Under the pieces are notes generated by a model. That model made no database searches. It was not told the origin of the DNA and worked only from the letters and a program-made list of their open reading frames with translations. From GCA-003244245 sp050699875 (GTDB taxonomy: Bacteria > Actinomycetota > Actinomycetes > Mycobacteriales > Pseudonocardiaceae), in NCBI GenBank assembly GCA_050699875.1, contig JBOHFX010000091.1:1-64000 (forward strand): a stretch of DNA of 64,000 nt. The letters are read 5' to 3'. Below, in pieces: positions 8,904-16,974 of the stretch (position 1 is its first letter; every line of letters starts with the position of its first letter). The position numbers and the translations under genes are program-made.

Positions 8904-9815
8904 CTAGGTTTGCACCAACTCGGTGGGCACCGTGATCACGTCTACCATCGCGCCGTTTCGTAGCACGGTGACCGGCAGCTTCGTACCGATGGCGTCAGAG
9001 AACAGCTGTCGCTGGATACCCTGGGCGTCGGTGACGGCTTTGCGTCCTGCGCTGAGCACGAGATCCCCGGCGTGCAGTCCGGCCCGGTCGGCGGGGCTGC
9101 CCGGGACGACCTCGACCAGCCGCAGCCCGGAGGCCTGCCCGGTCCGTTGTGCGACCGGTGCGGGCAACGGTGCAGGTGTTCCGACCAGGCCGAGGTAGCC
9201 GCGGCGCACCCGGCCGTCGGCGAGCAGCGCGCCGATGATCCGGCGGGTCGTGGCGTTGACCGGCACTGCCATTCCGAGCCCGACACCGGCGACGGCGGTG
9301 TTGATTCCGATCACCTTGGCGCCTGCGTCGGCCAACGCGCCGCCGGAGTTGCCGGGGTTGAGCGCGGCGTCGGTCTGGATCACGTCCTCGATCACCCGGG
9401 CGGCCCGTCCCGCGCGCACCGGTAACGAGCGACCCAGCGCGCTGACCACTCCGGCGGTCACCGATCCGGCGAGTCCAAGAGGATTGCCGACGGCGACTAC
9501 GAGTTGCCCGACCACCAGGTCGTCGGCATCACCAAGGATGGCCGCGGGTGGGGTGGCGCTTCTGGCCCGGAGCACCGCGAGGTCGGACAGCGGGTCGCGG
9601 CCCACCACGTCGAAGCGGCTCTCGGTGCCGTCAGTAAACGCCGCGACGCCCTCGCGGATGGAGCCGACGACATGCGCGTTGGTCAACATCAGCCCGTCGT
9701 CGGCGAAGACGACGGCTGACCCTGCGCCGGCCCCGATTCTGAGGCTTGCCACATGCGGGGTGACCGCCGCAGCCACCGAGCTGACCGTCCGCGAGTACGA
9801 GTCCAAAGGATCCAC
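8904..9815 (-). CDS. HtrA/DegP-like serine protease with PDZ domain, no export signal seen
   Basis: The protein is 303 residues and has the chymotrypsin-type triad of HtrA proteases: His48 in NAHVV, Asp78 in SDLAVL and Ser157 in GNSGG. A PDZ domain fills about residues 205-300 (PGSPADRAGLHAGD). Unlike most HtrA proteins there is neither a signal peptide nor a membrane segment, so the product is predicted to be cytoplasmic or to use a start not seen here; no in-frame membrane segment is evident upstream. The start is GTG 9815. The gene precedes the SARP-type regulator on the same strand but is separated from it by 123 bp. Confidence 0.9.
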   Translation of the reverse strand: MDPLDSYSRTVSSVAAAVTPHVASLRIGAGAGSAVVFADDGLMLTNAHVVGSIREGVAAFTDGTESRFDVVGRDPLSDLAVLRARSATPPAAILGDADDLVVGQLVVAVGNPLGLAGSVTAGVVSALGRSLPVRAGRAARVIEDVIQTDAALNPGNSGGALADAGAKVIGINTAVAGVGLGMAVPVNATTRRIIGALLADGRVRRGYLGLVGTPAPLPAPVAQRTGQASGLRLVEVVPGSPADRAGLHAGDLVLSAGRKAVTDAQGIQRQLFSDAIGTKLPVTVLRNGAMVDVITVPTELVQT

Positions 9816-9967
9816 GCCCGATCACGACTCCCGGCTCAGCCAATTACACCATTACTACTCCAATGAACGCCGCTCTCACGGCCGGTGTTCCAGCTGTGCC
9901 GTCGCCCAGCCATTCGGAGCGCAATGGCGGTCTGCGTTTCGCCGGGGCGCCGTTCGGAGTCGATTAG

Positions 9968-10591
9968 CTACGCGGATGGTCTACTACCGTCCGATGGCTG
10001 ATCCGAGTGCGGGTGCGACGGGTGCGAAGCCCTCGGGCGGACCGCGGCGGGGTCCCAGGCCAGTCCGGGCACGCCCCAACCCTGTGCTTTGAGCATCTTC
10101 TTCGCCTCACGGGCGTGCCGGCCGACCAGCCGGTTGAGGTACAGAATCCCGTCGAGGTGATCGGTCTCGTGCTGCAGGCACCGGGCCAGCAGGCCGGTGC
10201 CCGCCACGGTCACCGGTGTGCCGTCGGCATCAACCCCGGTTACCTGCGCCCAAGTGGCCCGCCCGGTGGGAAAGGACTCACCGGGTACCGACAGGCAACC
10301 TTCCCAGTCATCGTCGGGATCGGGCATGGTCTCCGGCCGTTCGCTGGTCTCCAGCACCGGGTTGACGACCACACCCCGTTGCCGCCCGTCCTGCTCATCG
10401 GTGCAGTCGTAGACGAACAGACGTAGGTCCACGCCGATCTGGTTGGCGGCGAGCCCGACGCCCTGCGCCGCCGCCATCGTGTCGAACATGTCGTCGACCA
10501 GCGCATGCAGCTCCCCGCCGAACTCTGTGACAAGCCTGGTCGGAGTGTGCAGCACCGGATCACCGACGACGCGGATCGGACGCACAGCCAT
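9968..10591 (-). CDS. def: Peptide deformylase
   Basis: The enzyme removes the N-formyl group from new proteins. All three metal-site motifs are present: GVGLAANQIG, EGCLSVP (Cys ligand) and QHETDHLDG (two His ligands and catalytic Glu). The ATG at 10591 gives a 207-residue protein starting MAVRPIR; the frame stays open far upstream but that part has no deformylase features. A Ser/His/Pro-rich tail of about 25 residues follows the core. As in M. tuberculosis (Rv0429c), def is divergent from a DUF3263 gene and a LytR_C gene. Confidence 0.95.
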   Translation of the reverse strand: MAVRPIRVVGDPVLHTPTRLVTEFGGELHALVDDMFDTMAAAQGVGLAANQIGVDLRLFVYDCTDEQDGRQRGVVVNPVLETSERPETMPDPDDDWEGCLSVPGESFPTGRATWAQVTGVDADGTPVTVAGTGLLARCLQHETDHLDGILYLNRLVGRHAREAKKMLKAQGWGVPGLAWDPAAVRPRASHPSHPHSDQPSDGSRPSA

Positions 10592-10762
10592 GATGAGGCA
10601 CAGTAATCGTTCGCCTGCGCCACCTCGTGTGGTGGGGAGGTGACCACGGGGCGCCGCCGGTCCTTCTGTGGCAGCGCATGGTTCAATGCCAACGGAATCA
10701 CACACCTGTGATTCTCCCGAGTGCAGGATTCGTACGGGTGGGATCGTGGACCAAGGAGCGCC

Positions 10763-11059
10763 ATGGACGCCGCAGCGGGGCTGCACCCGATCGACGACCA
10801 GTCCGAGGGTTTGAGCTGCCAAGAGCGCGAGATCTTGGCCTTCGAGCGGCAGTGGTGGAAATACGCCGGCGCCAAGGAGCAGGCTGTCCGCGAGCGGTTC
10901 GATATGCCCGCCACTCGCTACTACCAGGCCCTCAACAGCTTGATCGACCGGCCGGAGGCGCTCACCTGCGACCCGATGCTCGTCAAGCGGTTGCGCAGGC
11001 TGCGGTCCGGGCGCCAGCGAGCACGGGTCGCTCGCCGGCTCGGTGCCGACTCGAAGTAA
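10763..11059 (+). CDS. DUF3263 protein
   Basis: This 98-residue protein has the conserved core EREILAFERQWWKYAGAKE, a shape typical of a small sigma-like or helix-turn-helix protein; its function is not established. The start at 10763 is chosen because AAGGAG lies four bases upstream; a longer form from GTG/ATG at 10721 has no such site. It is the counterpart of Rv0430, lying between def and a LytR_C protein, and it is followed after only 3 nt by the next gene, so the two are probably cotranscribed. Confidence 0.88.
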   Translation: MDAAAGLHPIDDQSEGLSCQEREILAFERQWWKYAGAKEQAVRERFDMPATRYYQALNSLIDRPEALTCDPMLVKRLRRLRSGRQRARVARRLGADSK

Positions 11060-11062
11060 GTC

Positions 11063-11677
11063 ATGAGCACGCCGAAGGGGACCGGAGCCGGTGGGCGGCT
11101 GCGTACCGCCGGGTTGGCGCTGGTCGCGCTGGCGGTGATTGCCGTCGTGATCGGGTTGGTGGTGGCCGTCACGCGAGAACAGCAGCAGACGTCGACCGCC
11201 CCCGAACCGCCGCTTACCGCAACGGACGTTCCCAGCAGCCCATCGGCGGTTCCCTCCCTCATCCCCTATCCGCCGCCAGTGCCCTCGTTCCCCGCGGAAG
11301 CGCCGCCGGCCTCGCCGCCCGGCTCGCCCGGCTTCGCGCCGGGCCCGCCGGAGGCTGTGGAGGAGGCGCCGGTGAGCGACCAGGTTTCCAGTCGCGGCAC
11401 AGTGCGGGTTTACAACAACAGCACCATCCGTGGTCTGGCTGCGCGAGCCGCCGATGATTTCACTGCCGCCGGTTGGACGGTGGTCGAGGTCGGCAACTAT
11501 CCACAAGGGATCATTCCGACAACCACCGTGTACTACCCGGAGGGCACGGACGAGCAAGCCATCGCGGAGGCGATCGGCGCCGAGTTCGGGATGCGTGTCG
11601 AACCCCGGTTCTCCGGCATCGAGAACGCTCCTCCGGGCCTGATCGTGATCGTCACCAACGACTACGTGTCCCCGTAA
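11063..11677 (+). CDS. LytR_C-domain membrane protein (VirR/Rv0431-like)
   Basis: The 204-residue protein has a short cytoplasmic start, one membrane segment (about residues 15-37), a long Pro/Ala/Ser linker (about 45-110) and a C-terminal LytR_C domain beginning TVRVYNNSTIRG. It is expected to be anchored in the membrane with the domain outside. The M. tuberculosis counterpart Rv0431 (VirR) affects envelope integrity and vesicle release; the same role here is inferred from order and architecture. It starts 3 nt after the DUF3263 gene and converges on the AAA ATPase. Confidence 0.88.
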   Translation: MSTPKGTGAGGRLRTAGLALVALAVIAVVIGLVVAVTREQQQTSTAPEPPLTATDVPSSPSAVPSLIPYPPPVPSFPAEAPPASPPGSPGFAPGPPEAVEEAPVSDQVSSRGTVRVYNNSTIRGLAARAADDFTAAGWTVVEVGNYPQGIIPTTTVYYPEGTDEQAIAEAIGAEFGMRVEPRFSGIENAPPGLIVIVTNDYVSP

Positions 11678-11735
11678 GCTGCCGACACCCGGACTCTCGG
11701 TCCAGCTCGACCTGCGGCAAATCTACCGAGCGGGG

Positions 11736-13925
11736 TCAGCCACGGCTGGTGGCGAAGGCCGCCAGCGCGGCGAGCTGTAGCGAGTCCAGAGAAGGGCGAA
11801 CGGCCCGGCGGGCGGTGTCCAGGTGTGCCGCGGTCACCTCGGTGGCTTCCAGGGACTCCCGCATGGCCGTCAGTGCGGCCTCGCGGATCAGCGCCGCGCA
11901 GTCTGCTGCGGAGTAGCCCTCCAGCTCATCGGCCAACGCGTCGAGGTCCACGTCGGCGGCCAGCGGGGTGTTGCGGGCCGTGGCTCGGAGGATGGCCGCA
12001 CGGGCCTGTGCATCGGGTGGCGGCACATACACCAGCCGCTCCAGCCGGCCGGGCCGCAACAGTGCCGGATCGATGAGCTCGGGGCGGTTGGTCGCGCCCA
12101 GCACCACCACGTCGCGCAGCGGCTCCACCCCGTCGAGCTCGGTGAGCAGCGCGGCAACCACCCGGTCTGCGACACCGGCGTCGGCGGAGCTGCCGCGCCG
12201 GGGGGCCAGCGCGTCGACCTCGTCGAGGAAGATCAGTGCCGGTGCGGCGTCGGAGGCGCGGCGGAACAGCTCCCGCACCGCCCGTTCCGATTCGCCGACC
12301 CACTTGTCCAGCAGCTCGGCGCCCTTGACGGAGAGCACGTTAAGCGCTCCGGACCCGGCCAGTGCCCGGACCAGGAAGGTCTTTCCACCGCCCGGAGGTC
12401 CGTAGAGCAGCACCCCGCGGGGCGGGTCGACGCCGAGGCGCGTGAATGAATCGGGGTAGCGCAGCGGCCACAGCACCGCTTCGGTGAGCGCCTGCTTGGT
12501 CTGCGTCATGTCGCCGACGTCATCCAGCGTCAGCCCCCCGGTATTGATGGTGTCCGACGTGGACATCGAGATGGGACGGACGGTGTCCAGGGCGCCGATC
12601 AGATCCTGCTGGGTGATCACAAGCGTGGACTCGGCGTCGCTGCTGGAGCGGTGGCGCAGCGAGGCGCGCACCGCTGCCTCGCGGCGTAGGGCGACAAGGT
12701 CAGCGGTGACGAATCCGGGAGTGCGCTCACCCACGGCTGCAAGGTCGACCTCGGTGTGCAACGGTATCGCCCGGAGTAGTACCCGGAGCAGCTCGGTTCG
12801 GGTCCGGGCTTCCGGCAGCCCCAGCGACAGCTCGCGATCGATCAGGTCCGGCGCGCGCAGCCGCGGATCCACCGACTCGGGATGCGCGGTGGTGATCACC
12901 AGCGCAGCGCGGTCCAGCGCGGGCGCCAGAGCGTCGAGCACGACGGTGGCCAGCGGCGGCGGATTGGTTGCCGGCAACAGCGCCTCGACATCCGTGATCA
13001 ACAGCACACTGGGCTGGTGCTGGTAGGCGGCCGCCACCGCGTCGTGCACCCGCTGGGCGGCGGCGCCAGGCTGTACCGCCGCCACGCTCGGTGCGGCCAG
13101 CTCGACGACATGAGCCCCGGCGTCGCGGGCCACCGCCCGCACCATCGTGGCCTTGCCGACCCCCTCGGGGCCGTGCACCGCCACCCCGAGGCGAGGGCTC
13201 GCTCCGAGGCTGCGCAGCAGGTCCGGTCGCTGGAAAGTGAGTTCGAACCACTCGGCCAGCCGCCGGGCGGCGTCCTGGGCGCCCACCAGATCGGCCACCG
13301 CGGGCGTTGGGGATGCTGGCCTGGCGCCGCTGGAAAGCTGCAACGGCCCAGGCACGTCTCCGGTGCGCGCGCCGTCGCGCCAGCCGACCACAGTGGACGG
13401 GTGTGGCGCGACCGGCCCGGTGGGGTCGGTGGCGGTCACGGTGAGCAGCTCGTTGGTCCACGTCATCCCGATCGCAGCTGCCAGCCGGCGACGCACGCCC
13501 GCCACGTCCGACCCGGGCGCCAGATCCTGCGGAAGCAGGGAGACCGCATCTCCGGTGGTGATCACCTTGCCGGCCAGCGCGAGCCGCAGCGTCTCGGGGC
13601 TTACCGAATGGTTGACGAGTGCGGATCCGGTGACGGTGATGGATCGGGCGGCGGGCACCTGCACCGGTGCGAGCACCACCTCGGAGCCCTCGGTCAACCC
13701 CAGGTTGGACAGCGTGAGGTCATCGAGCAGCGCGATACCGGGGGCGGTGGTCTGCCCAGCGGCCGCCAGCGCCGCGCTGACTCGGGCCCCGGTGAGCCGC
13801 ACGGCGTCCCACGGCCGCAGCCCCAACGCGTCGAGCACCTCCGGGTGCAGCCGGACCACACCGCGTCGCGCATCAAGGGCGGAGGTGGTGAGCCTGGCGG
13901 TCAAGGTGATCTGCGGCGCGCTCAC
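11736..13925 (-). CDS. Tandem AAA ATPase, CDC48/VAT-like
   Basis: The protein has an N-terminal substrate domain with the double-psi barrel look (TARLTTSALDARRG) and two AAA modules. The first has a divergent GPEGVGKAT Walker A and ITDVEAL Walker B. The second is canonical: GPPGGGKTF, IFLDEVDAL and an arginine finger region LLRPGRLERL. Such ATPases unfold or remodel protein complexes. GTG 13925 is preferred (729 residues) because homologues begin near S-A-P-Q-I-T-L-T-A-R-L; an in-frame start at 14036 would add 37 Arg/Pro-rich residues without similarity. It corresponds to Rv0435c. Confidence 0.92.
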   Translation of the reverse strand: MSAPQITLTARLTTSALDARRGVVRLHPEVLDALGLRPWDAVRLTGARVSAALAAAGQTTAPGIALLDDLTLSNLGLTEGSEVVLAPVQVPAARSITVTGSALVNHSVSPETLRLALAGKVITTGDAVSLLPQDLAPGSDVAGVRRRLAAAIGMTWTNELLTVTATDPTGPVAPHPSTVVGWRDGARTGDVPGPLQLSSGARPASPTPAVADLVGAQDAARRLAEWFELTFQRPDLLRSLGASPRLGVAVHGPEGVGKATMVRAVARDAGAHVVELAAPSVAAVQPGAAAQRVHDAVAAAYQHQPSVLLITDVEALLPATNPPPLATVVLDALAPALDRAALVITTAHPESVDPRLRAPDLIDRELSLGLPEARTRTELLRVLLRAIPLHTEVDLAAVGERTPGFVTADLVALRREAAVRASLRHRSSSDAESTLVITQQDLIGALDTVRPISMSTSDTINTGGLTLDDVGDMTQTKQALTEAVLWPLRYPDSFTRLGVDPPRGVLLYGPPGGGKTFLVRALAGSGALNVLSVKGAELLDKWVGESERAVRELFRRASDAAPALIFLDEVDALAPRRGSSADAGVADRVVAALLTELDGVEPLRDVVVLGATNRPELIDPALLRPGRLERLVYVPPPDAQARAAILRATARNTPLAADVDLDALADELEGYSAADCAALIREAALTAMRESLEATEVTAAHLDTARRAVRPSLDSLQLAALAAFATSRG

Positions 13926-14081
13926 GACGACTGAGCCTACGTCAGCGCAACCGCGCGTCAGGGCTCCTCCATGCTGCGCCGGATTGGGCTCCGGGACTCG
14001 CCTCGGCCGACGAGCACCATCCGGCGTTCGTCTCATCAGCCGCTGTCACGGCGCGGTATGCGGATGCGCTATGGAGGTGCA

Positions 14082-14117
14082 ACAGATGGCAACTTTGGGC
14101 GAGAAGTTGCCATCTGT
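14082..14117. repeat. Perfect 14-bp palindrome, copy A of a dispersed element
   Basis: ACAGATGGCAACTT (14082-14095) and AAGTTGCCATCTGT (14104-14117) are exact inverse complements around an 8-base loop. It lies in the 228-bp gap between the AAA ATPase start and the end of the glycosyltransferase gene, where no gene was found. The right arm and flank GTTGCCnnCTGTGGCACGT recur at 56424-56442. It could end transcription of the minus-strand operon, but it has no T-tract, and the second copy argues for a dispersed repeat. Confidence 0.7.
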
Positions 14118-14153
14118 GGCACGTCTGCATGGGGGACAGTTGTTTTCCAGAGT

Positions 14154-15245
14154 TCATCGAAGGTGCAAGTAGAAGTCCAGATGGCAGTGCGCGGCAGCTG
14201 ACCAGGTGTAGCGGGCGGCGAGCGCGCGGCCGGCTTGCTCGGCAGCCGGGTCCGGATCAGTGAGCCCGGCCTCCAGTTTCGTCGCAAGCTCGGCCGGGTC
14301 GTCGGCGAAGCAGGCGACGCCGGTGAAGATCTCCCGGAATACCGGCAGGTTCGTCACGACCAACGGGATGCCGGCGGCCAGCGCCTCCATCGCGGCCAGT
14401 CCGAAACCTTCCTTGGTGGACGGAAACGCGAACACACCCGCGGCGGCTACCAGCGCGGGCAGCGCGTCATGGTCCACCGGTCCGAGCACCACCGGCTCGA
14501 CCCCGAGCTCATCGGCTCGCTGCTCCCAGCGGGCCCGGTAGTCCCGGTAGTCGAACAGGGTCTCCCCACCGGCGATCACCAGATGCACGTCCGGCATCCG
14601 CGCACTGAGCAGGGCATAGGCCTCTAGCAGTTTCAGCGATCCTTTGCGGGGCTCGATACCCCCGACGGCCAGCACGTACCGGCCAAACCACGACCGCCAC
14701 GCGGCCCGGGCGCCGGCACCGGCCGGGCCGGCAGCACTGCGGAACCGGTGCGCGTCCACGCCGTTCGGGATGACCGTCGCAGTGATCCCCCAACCGTCGA
14801 TCAATTCATCGGCGACCGAGGTGGACACGCAGACATGTGCGGACGGGTTGACGATGGCGCGTTCGTGGCAGGCGACCAGCTCGGGGGTGCTGAAGTGGTC
14901 GATGTGATGCACGGTGCGCACGCAGCGGTCGACGGCGTTAGCGCTGATGCAGTCCTGCGCGTGCACCACGTCATAACCGGTCGGGTCGAAAGCGTCCCGC
15001 AGCACCTCGATGGAACGCAGGATTCGGGGCCCGAAATCCTCTTCGGCGACGTCGGGAAACGGGGCGATTCGCAGTTCTATTCTAGGGTCGACGGGTCGGA
15101 AGAACGTGCAATCCCCGCCGCGGTCCAGCGCCCATACCGTCACCCGCTGGTCCAGTGCGACGAGAGCCTCTGCCAGCGACAGCGTGTGCACTACGCTGCC
15201 CCGCGGTCTGGTCGAGTACGTGAGCAGCGCTATCGACAGCCGCAT
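14154..15245 (-). CDS. GT4-family glycosyltransferase, MSMEG_0565 type
   Basis: The 363-residue protein has the two-domain GT-B form: an N-terminal half starting MRLSIALLTYSTRPRGSVVH and a C-terminal nucleotide-sugar site with EPRKG, GPVDHDALPAL and STKEGFGLAAMEALAAG (the E-x7-E motif). It is the last gene of the minus-strand Nit1C-type operon, and its ATG overlaps the preceding stop by one base (TGATG). In related clusters a glycosyltransferase of this family is a constant neighbour, suggesting that the product is glycosylated; donor and acceptor are unknown. Confidence 0.88.
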   Translation of the reverse strand: MRLSIALLTYSTRPRGSVVHTLSLAEALVALDQRVTVWALDRGGDCTFFRPVDPRIELRIAPFPDVAEEDFGPRILRSIEVLRDAFDPTGYDVVHAQDCISANAVDRCVRTVHHIDHFSTPELVACHERAIVNPSAHVCVSTSVADELIDGWGITATVIPNGVDAHRFRSAAGPAGAGARAAWRSWFGRYVLAVGGIEPRKGSLKLLEAYALLSARMPDVHLVIAGGETLFDYRDYRARWEQRADELGVEPVVLGPVDHDALPALVAAAGVFAFPSTKEGFGLAAMEALAAGIPLVVTNLPVFREIFTGVACFADDPAELATKLEAGLTDPDPAAEQAGRALAARYTWSAAAHCHLDFYLHLR

Positions 15246-16075
15246 CAGTCAACCCGGTACACGCCGGGCTTGCGCTCGTCGATGTGCCGCAGGACCCGGC
15301 GAGCCTTGGCGATCTCCGCGGCGACGTCCAGCTCGGCGGTCGCGATACCGGCTTTGGACCAGGTGCGGGCCAGAATGTCACCGCCGGGTCCGACTACTTT
15401 CGCTTGCCCGAGGAAGCGCAGTTCGCCGAGCATCCCCGTTTGGTTGGATGAGACCAACACGATCTGGTTCTCCGCTGCTCTGGCCTGGTCGTAGAGGTCG
15501 AACAGCCGGGCTTGGCGGTCCTGGGCCATCCGTGGTGCGCGGTCGGTGAGGCTGGCCGGCCACGCTGATAAACAGGCCAGCACGTCGGCACCGTCCAGCG
15601 TGAGGGTGCGGGCCGATTCCGGAAAGGTCTTGTCGTAATCGATTAACATCCCGATCCGGCCAATCGGCGTGTCGAATGCGGAGAAACGCTCACCCGCCGA
15701 ATACGCGATCGATTCGCCGGCGGGCTGATGAACCTTGCGATGGCTGCCCAGCACCCCGTCCCCATGCACGCACAGCGCAGTGTTGAAGCGCCGATCCCCG
15801 TCAGCTTCACAGAAACCGAAGCACACCACCATCTCGGCCGCCAAGGAAGCGACCTTGCGGACGTGCGGATCATCAAGCGGCAGGGCGGGCGGTAACGCAG
15901 CCGGATCGGGCCGGCGCAGGTCGCCGAGGTAACCGCCGAGCGCCGCGTCGGGCAGCACCAGCAGCGCCACCCCGGACCGGCGGGCGTGCTCGATCAGCGT
16001 GGCCACCCGCTGCAGGTCGAAGTCGAGATCACGACCGAACTTCGCGGCCACGGCGCCGATCCGGATCGCAGTCAT
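15245..16075 (-). CDS. Nitrilase-superfamily paralogue lacking the catalytic Cys
   Basis: The fold and length (276 residues from ATG 16075) match carbon-nitrogen hydrolases and its intact neighbour. The Glu of the triad is Asp43 (LPDAALGGY), Lys114 is kept (HRKVHQP), and the nucleophilic Cys is Asp146 (IGMLIDYDK; codon at 15638-15640). With neither Cys nor Glu it should not hydrolyse nitriles or amides by the family mechanism. The reading frame is intact and coupled to the glycosyltransferase, so it is probably expressed, perhaps as a binding or partner subunit; that is inference. It follows the active copy by 8 nt and arose presumably by tandem duplication. The frame also allows a start at 16117, inside the neighbour. 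Confidence 0.88.
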   Translation of the reverse strand: MTAIRIGAVAAKFGRDLDFDLQRVATLIEHARRSGVALLVLPDAALGGYLGDLRRPDPAALPPALPLDDPHVRKVASLAAEMVVCFGFCEADGDRRFNTALCVHGDGVLGSHRKVHQPAGESIAYSAGERFSAFDTPIGRIGMLIDYDKTFPESARTLTLDGADVLACLSAWPASLTDRAPRMAQDRQARLFDLYDQARAAENQIVLVSSNQTGMLGELRFLGQAKVVGPGGDILARTWSKAGIATAELDVAAEIAKARRVLRHIDERKPGVYRVD

Positions 16076-16083
16076 CTCAGGTG

Positions 16084-16974
16084 TCAGTATGGAAGGCGAC
16101 TGCTTTCTGCGGGACAATCCTGCGGGACACCCGCGTCCGGGCTGACCCTGTCGAGCCCGGCGTAGGCGTCTGGTCGGCGATCGCGCAGGTGGGCCATCGA
16201 CCGGCGGGCCGTCTCCAGTGCTTCCTGGACATCCAGCTCGGCAACCGCAAGGCCGGCCTGCACGCCGGTGTCGGTCAGGATGTCACCGCCGGGATCGACG
16301 ACCTTGGCGCTGGCCACGAACCGCAGCGACCCGAACTGGCCGGATTGGTTGGCCGATAGCCAGATGATCTGGTTCTCCAGCGCTCGCACTCGGTCGAACA
16401 AGTCAAACCGGCGTTTCCAGCGGTCCTGATGCAGGTTCGGTGCCGCCTTGGTGCGGCTGGCCGGCCACGCGGACAAGCACATCACCACCTCGGCCCCGTC
16501 CAGTGCCAGCGCCCGGGCGGACTCGGGGAACGCCTTGTCATAGCAGATCATCATGCCCAGCCGCCCCACTGGGGTGTCGAAGGCGGTGAAGCGGCTACCC
16601 GCGGTGTAGCTGGCGTCCTCACGGAGCGGCTGATGCACTTTCCGATGGTGGCCCAGCACCCCGTCCCCGGTCACGCAGATGGCACTGTTGTAGAGCTGGT
16701 TCGCGTGCTGCTCGCAGTAGCCGACCGCGACGACCATCTCCTTCGCCAGCCGCACCAGCCGGCGGATTTCCGACCCGTCCCGAGACAGCGGTGGCGGCAG
16801 CCCGGCCGCGCCGTTGAGGTTGGCCAGGTACCCGCCCAACGCCGCTTCGGGCAAGGCGAGCAACCGCACTTCCGCGTCCCGAGCGGTGTCGATGAGCCGC
16901 TCGATGCGGGCGAAGTCGGCTTCCAGATCCCGGTCGAAGCCGGCTGCCGCCGCGGCCATCCGTAGCAGGTTCAT
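16084..16974 (-). CDS. Nitrilase / carbon-nitrogen hydrolase of the Nit1C type
   Basis: The protein is 296 residues with the full triad: Glu43 (LPEAALGGY), Lys112 (HRKVHQP) and Cys144 (MMICYDKAFPESAR). Nitrilases convert a nitrile to an acid and ammonia. Members of this gene neighbourhood have been linked in other bacteria to growth on cyanide and to nitrogen starvation; the substrate here is unknown. The ATG overlaps the stop of the GNAT-AIR synthase gene (ATGA), so the two are coupled. Confidence 0.92.
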   Translation of the reverse strand: MNLLRMAAAAAGFDRDLEADFARIERLIDTARDAEVRLLALPEAALGGYLANLNGAAGLPPPLSRDGSEIRRLVRLAKEMVVAVGYCEQHANQLYNSAICVTGDGVLGHHRKVHQPLREDASYTAGSRFTAFDTPVGRLGMMICYDKAFPESARALALDGAEVVMCLSAWPASRTKAAPNLHQDRWKRRFDLFDRVRALENQIIWLSANQSGQFGSLRFVASAKVVDPGGDILTDTGVQAGLAVAELDVQEALETARRSMAHLRDRRPDAYAGLDRVSPDAGVPQDCPAESSRLPY

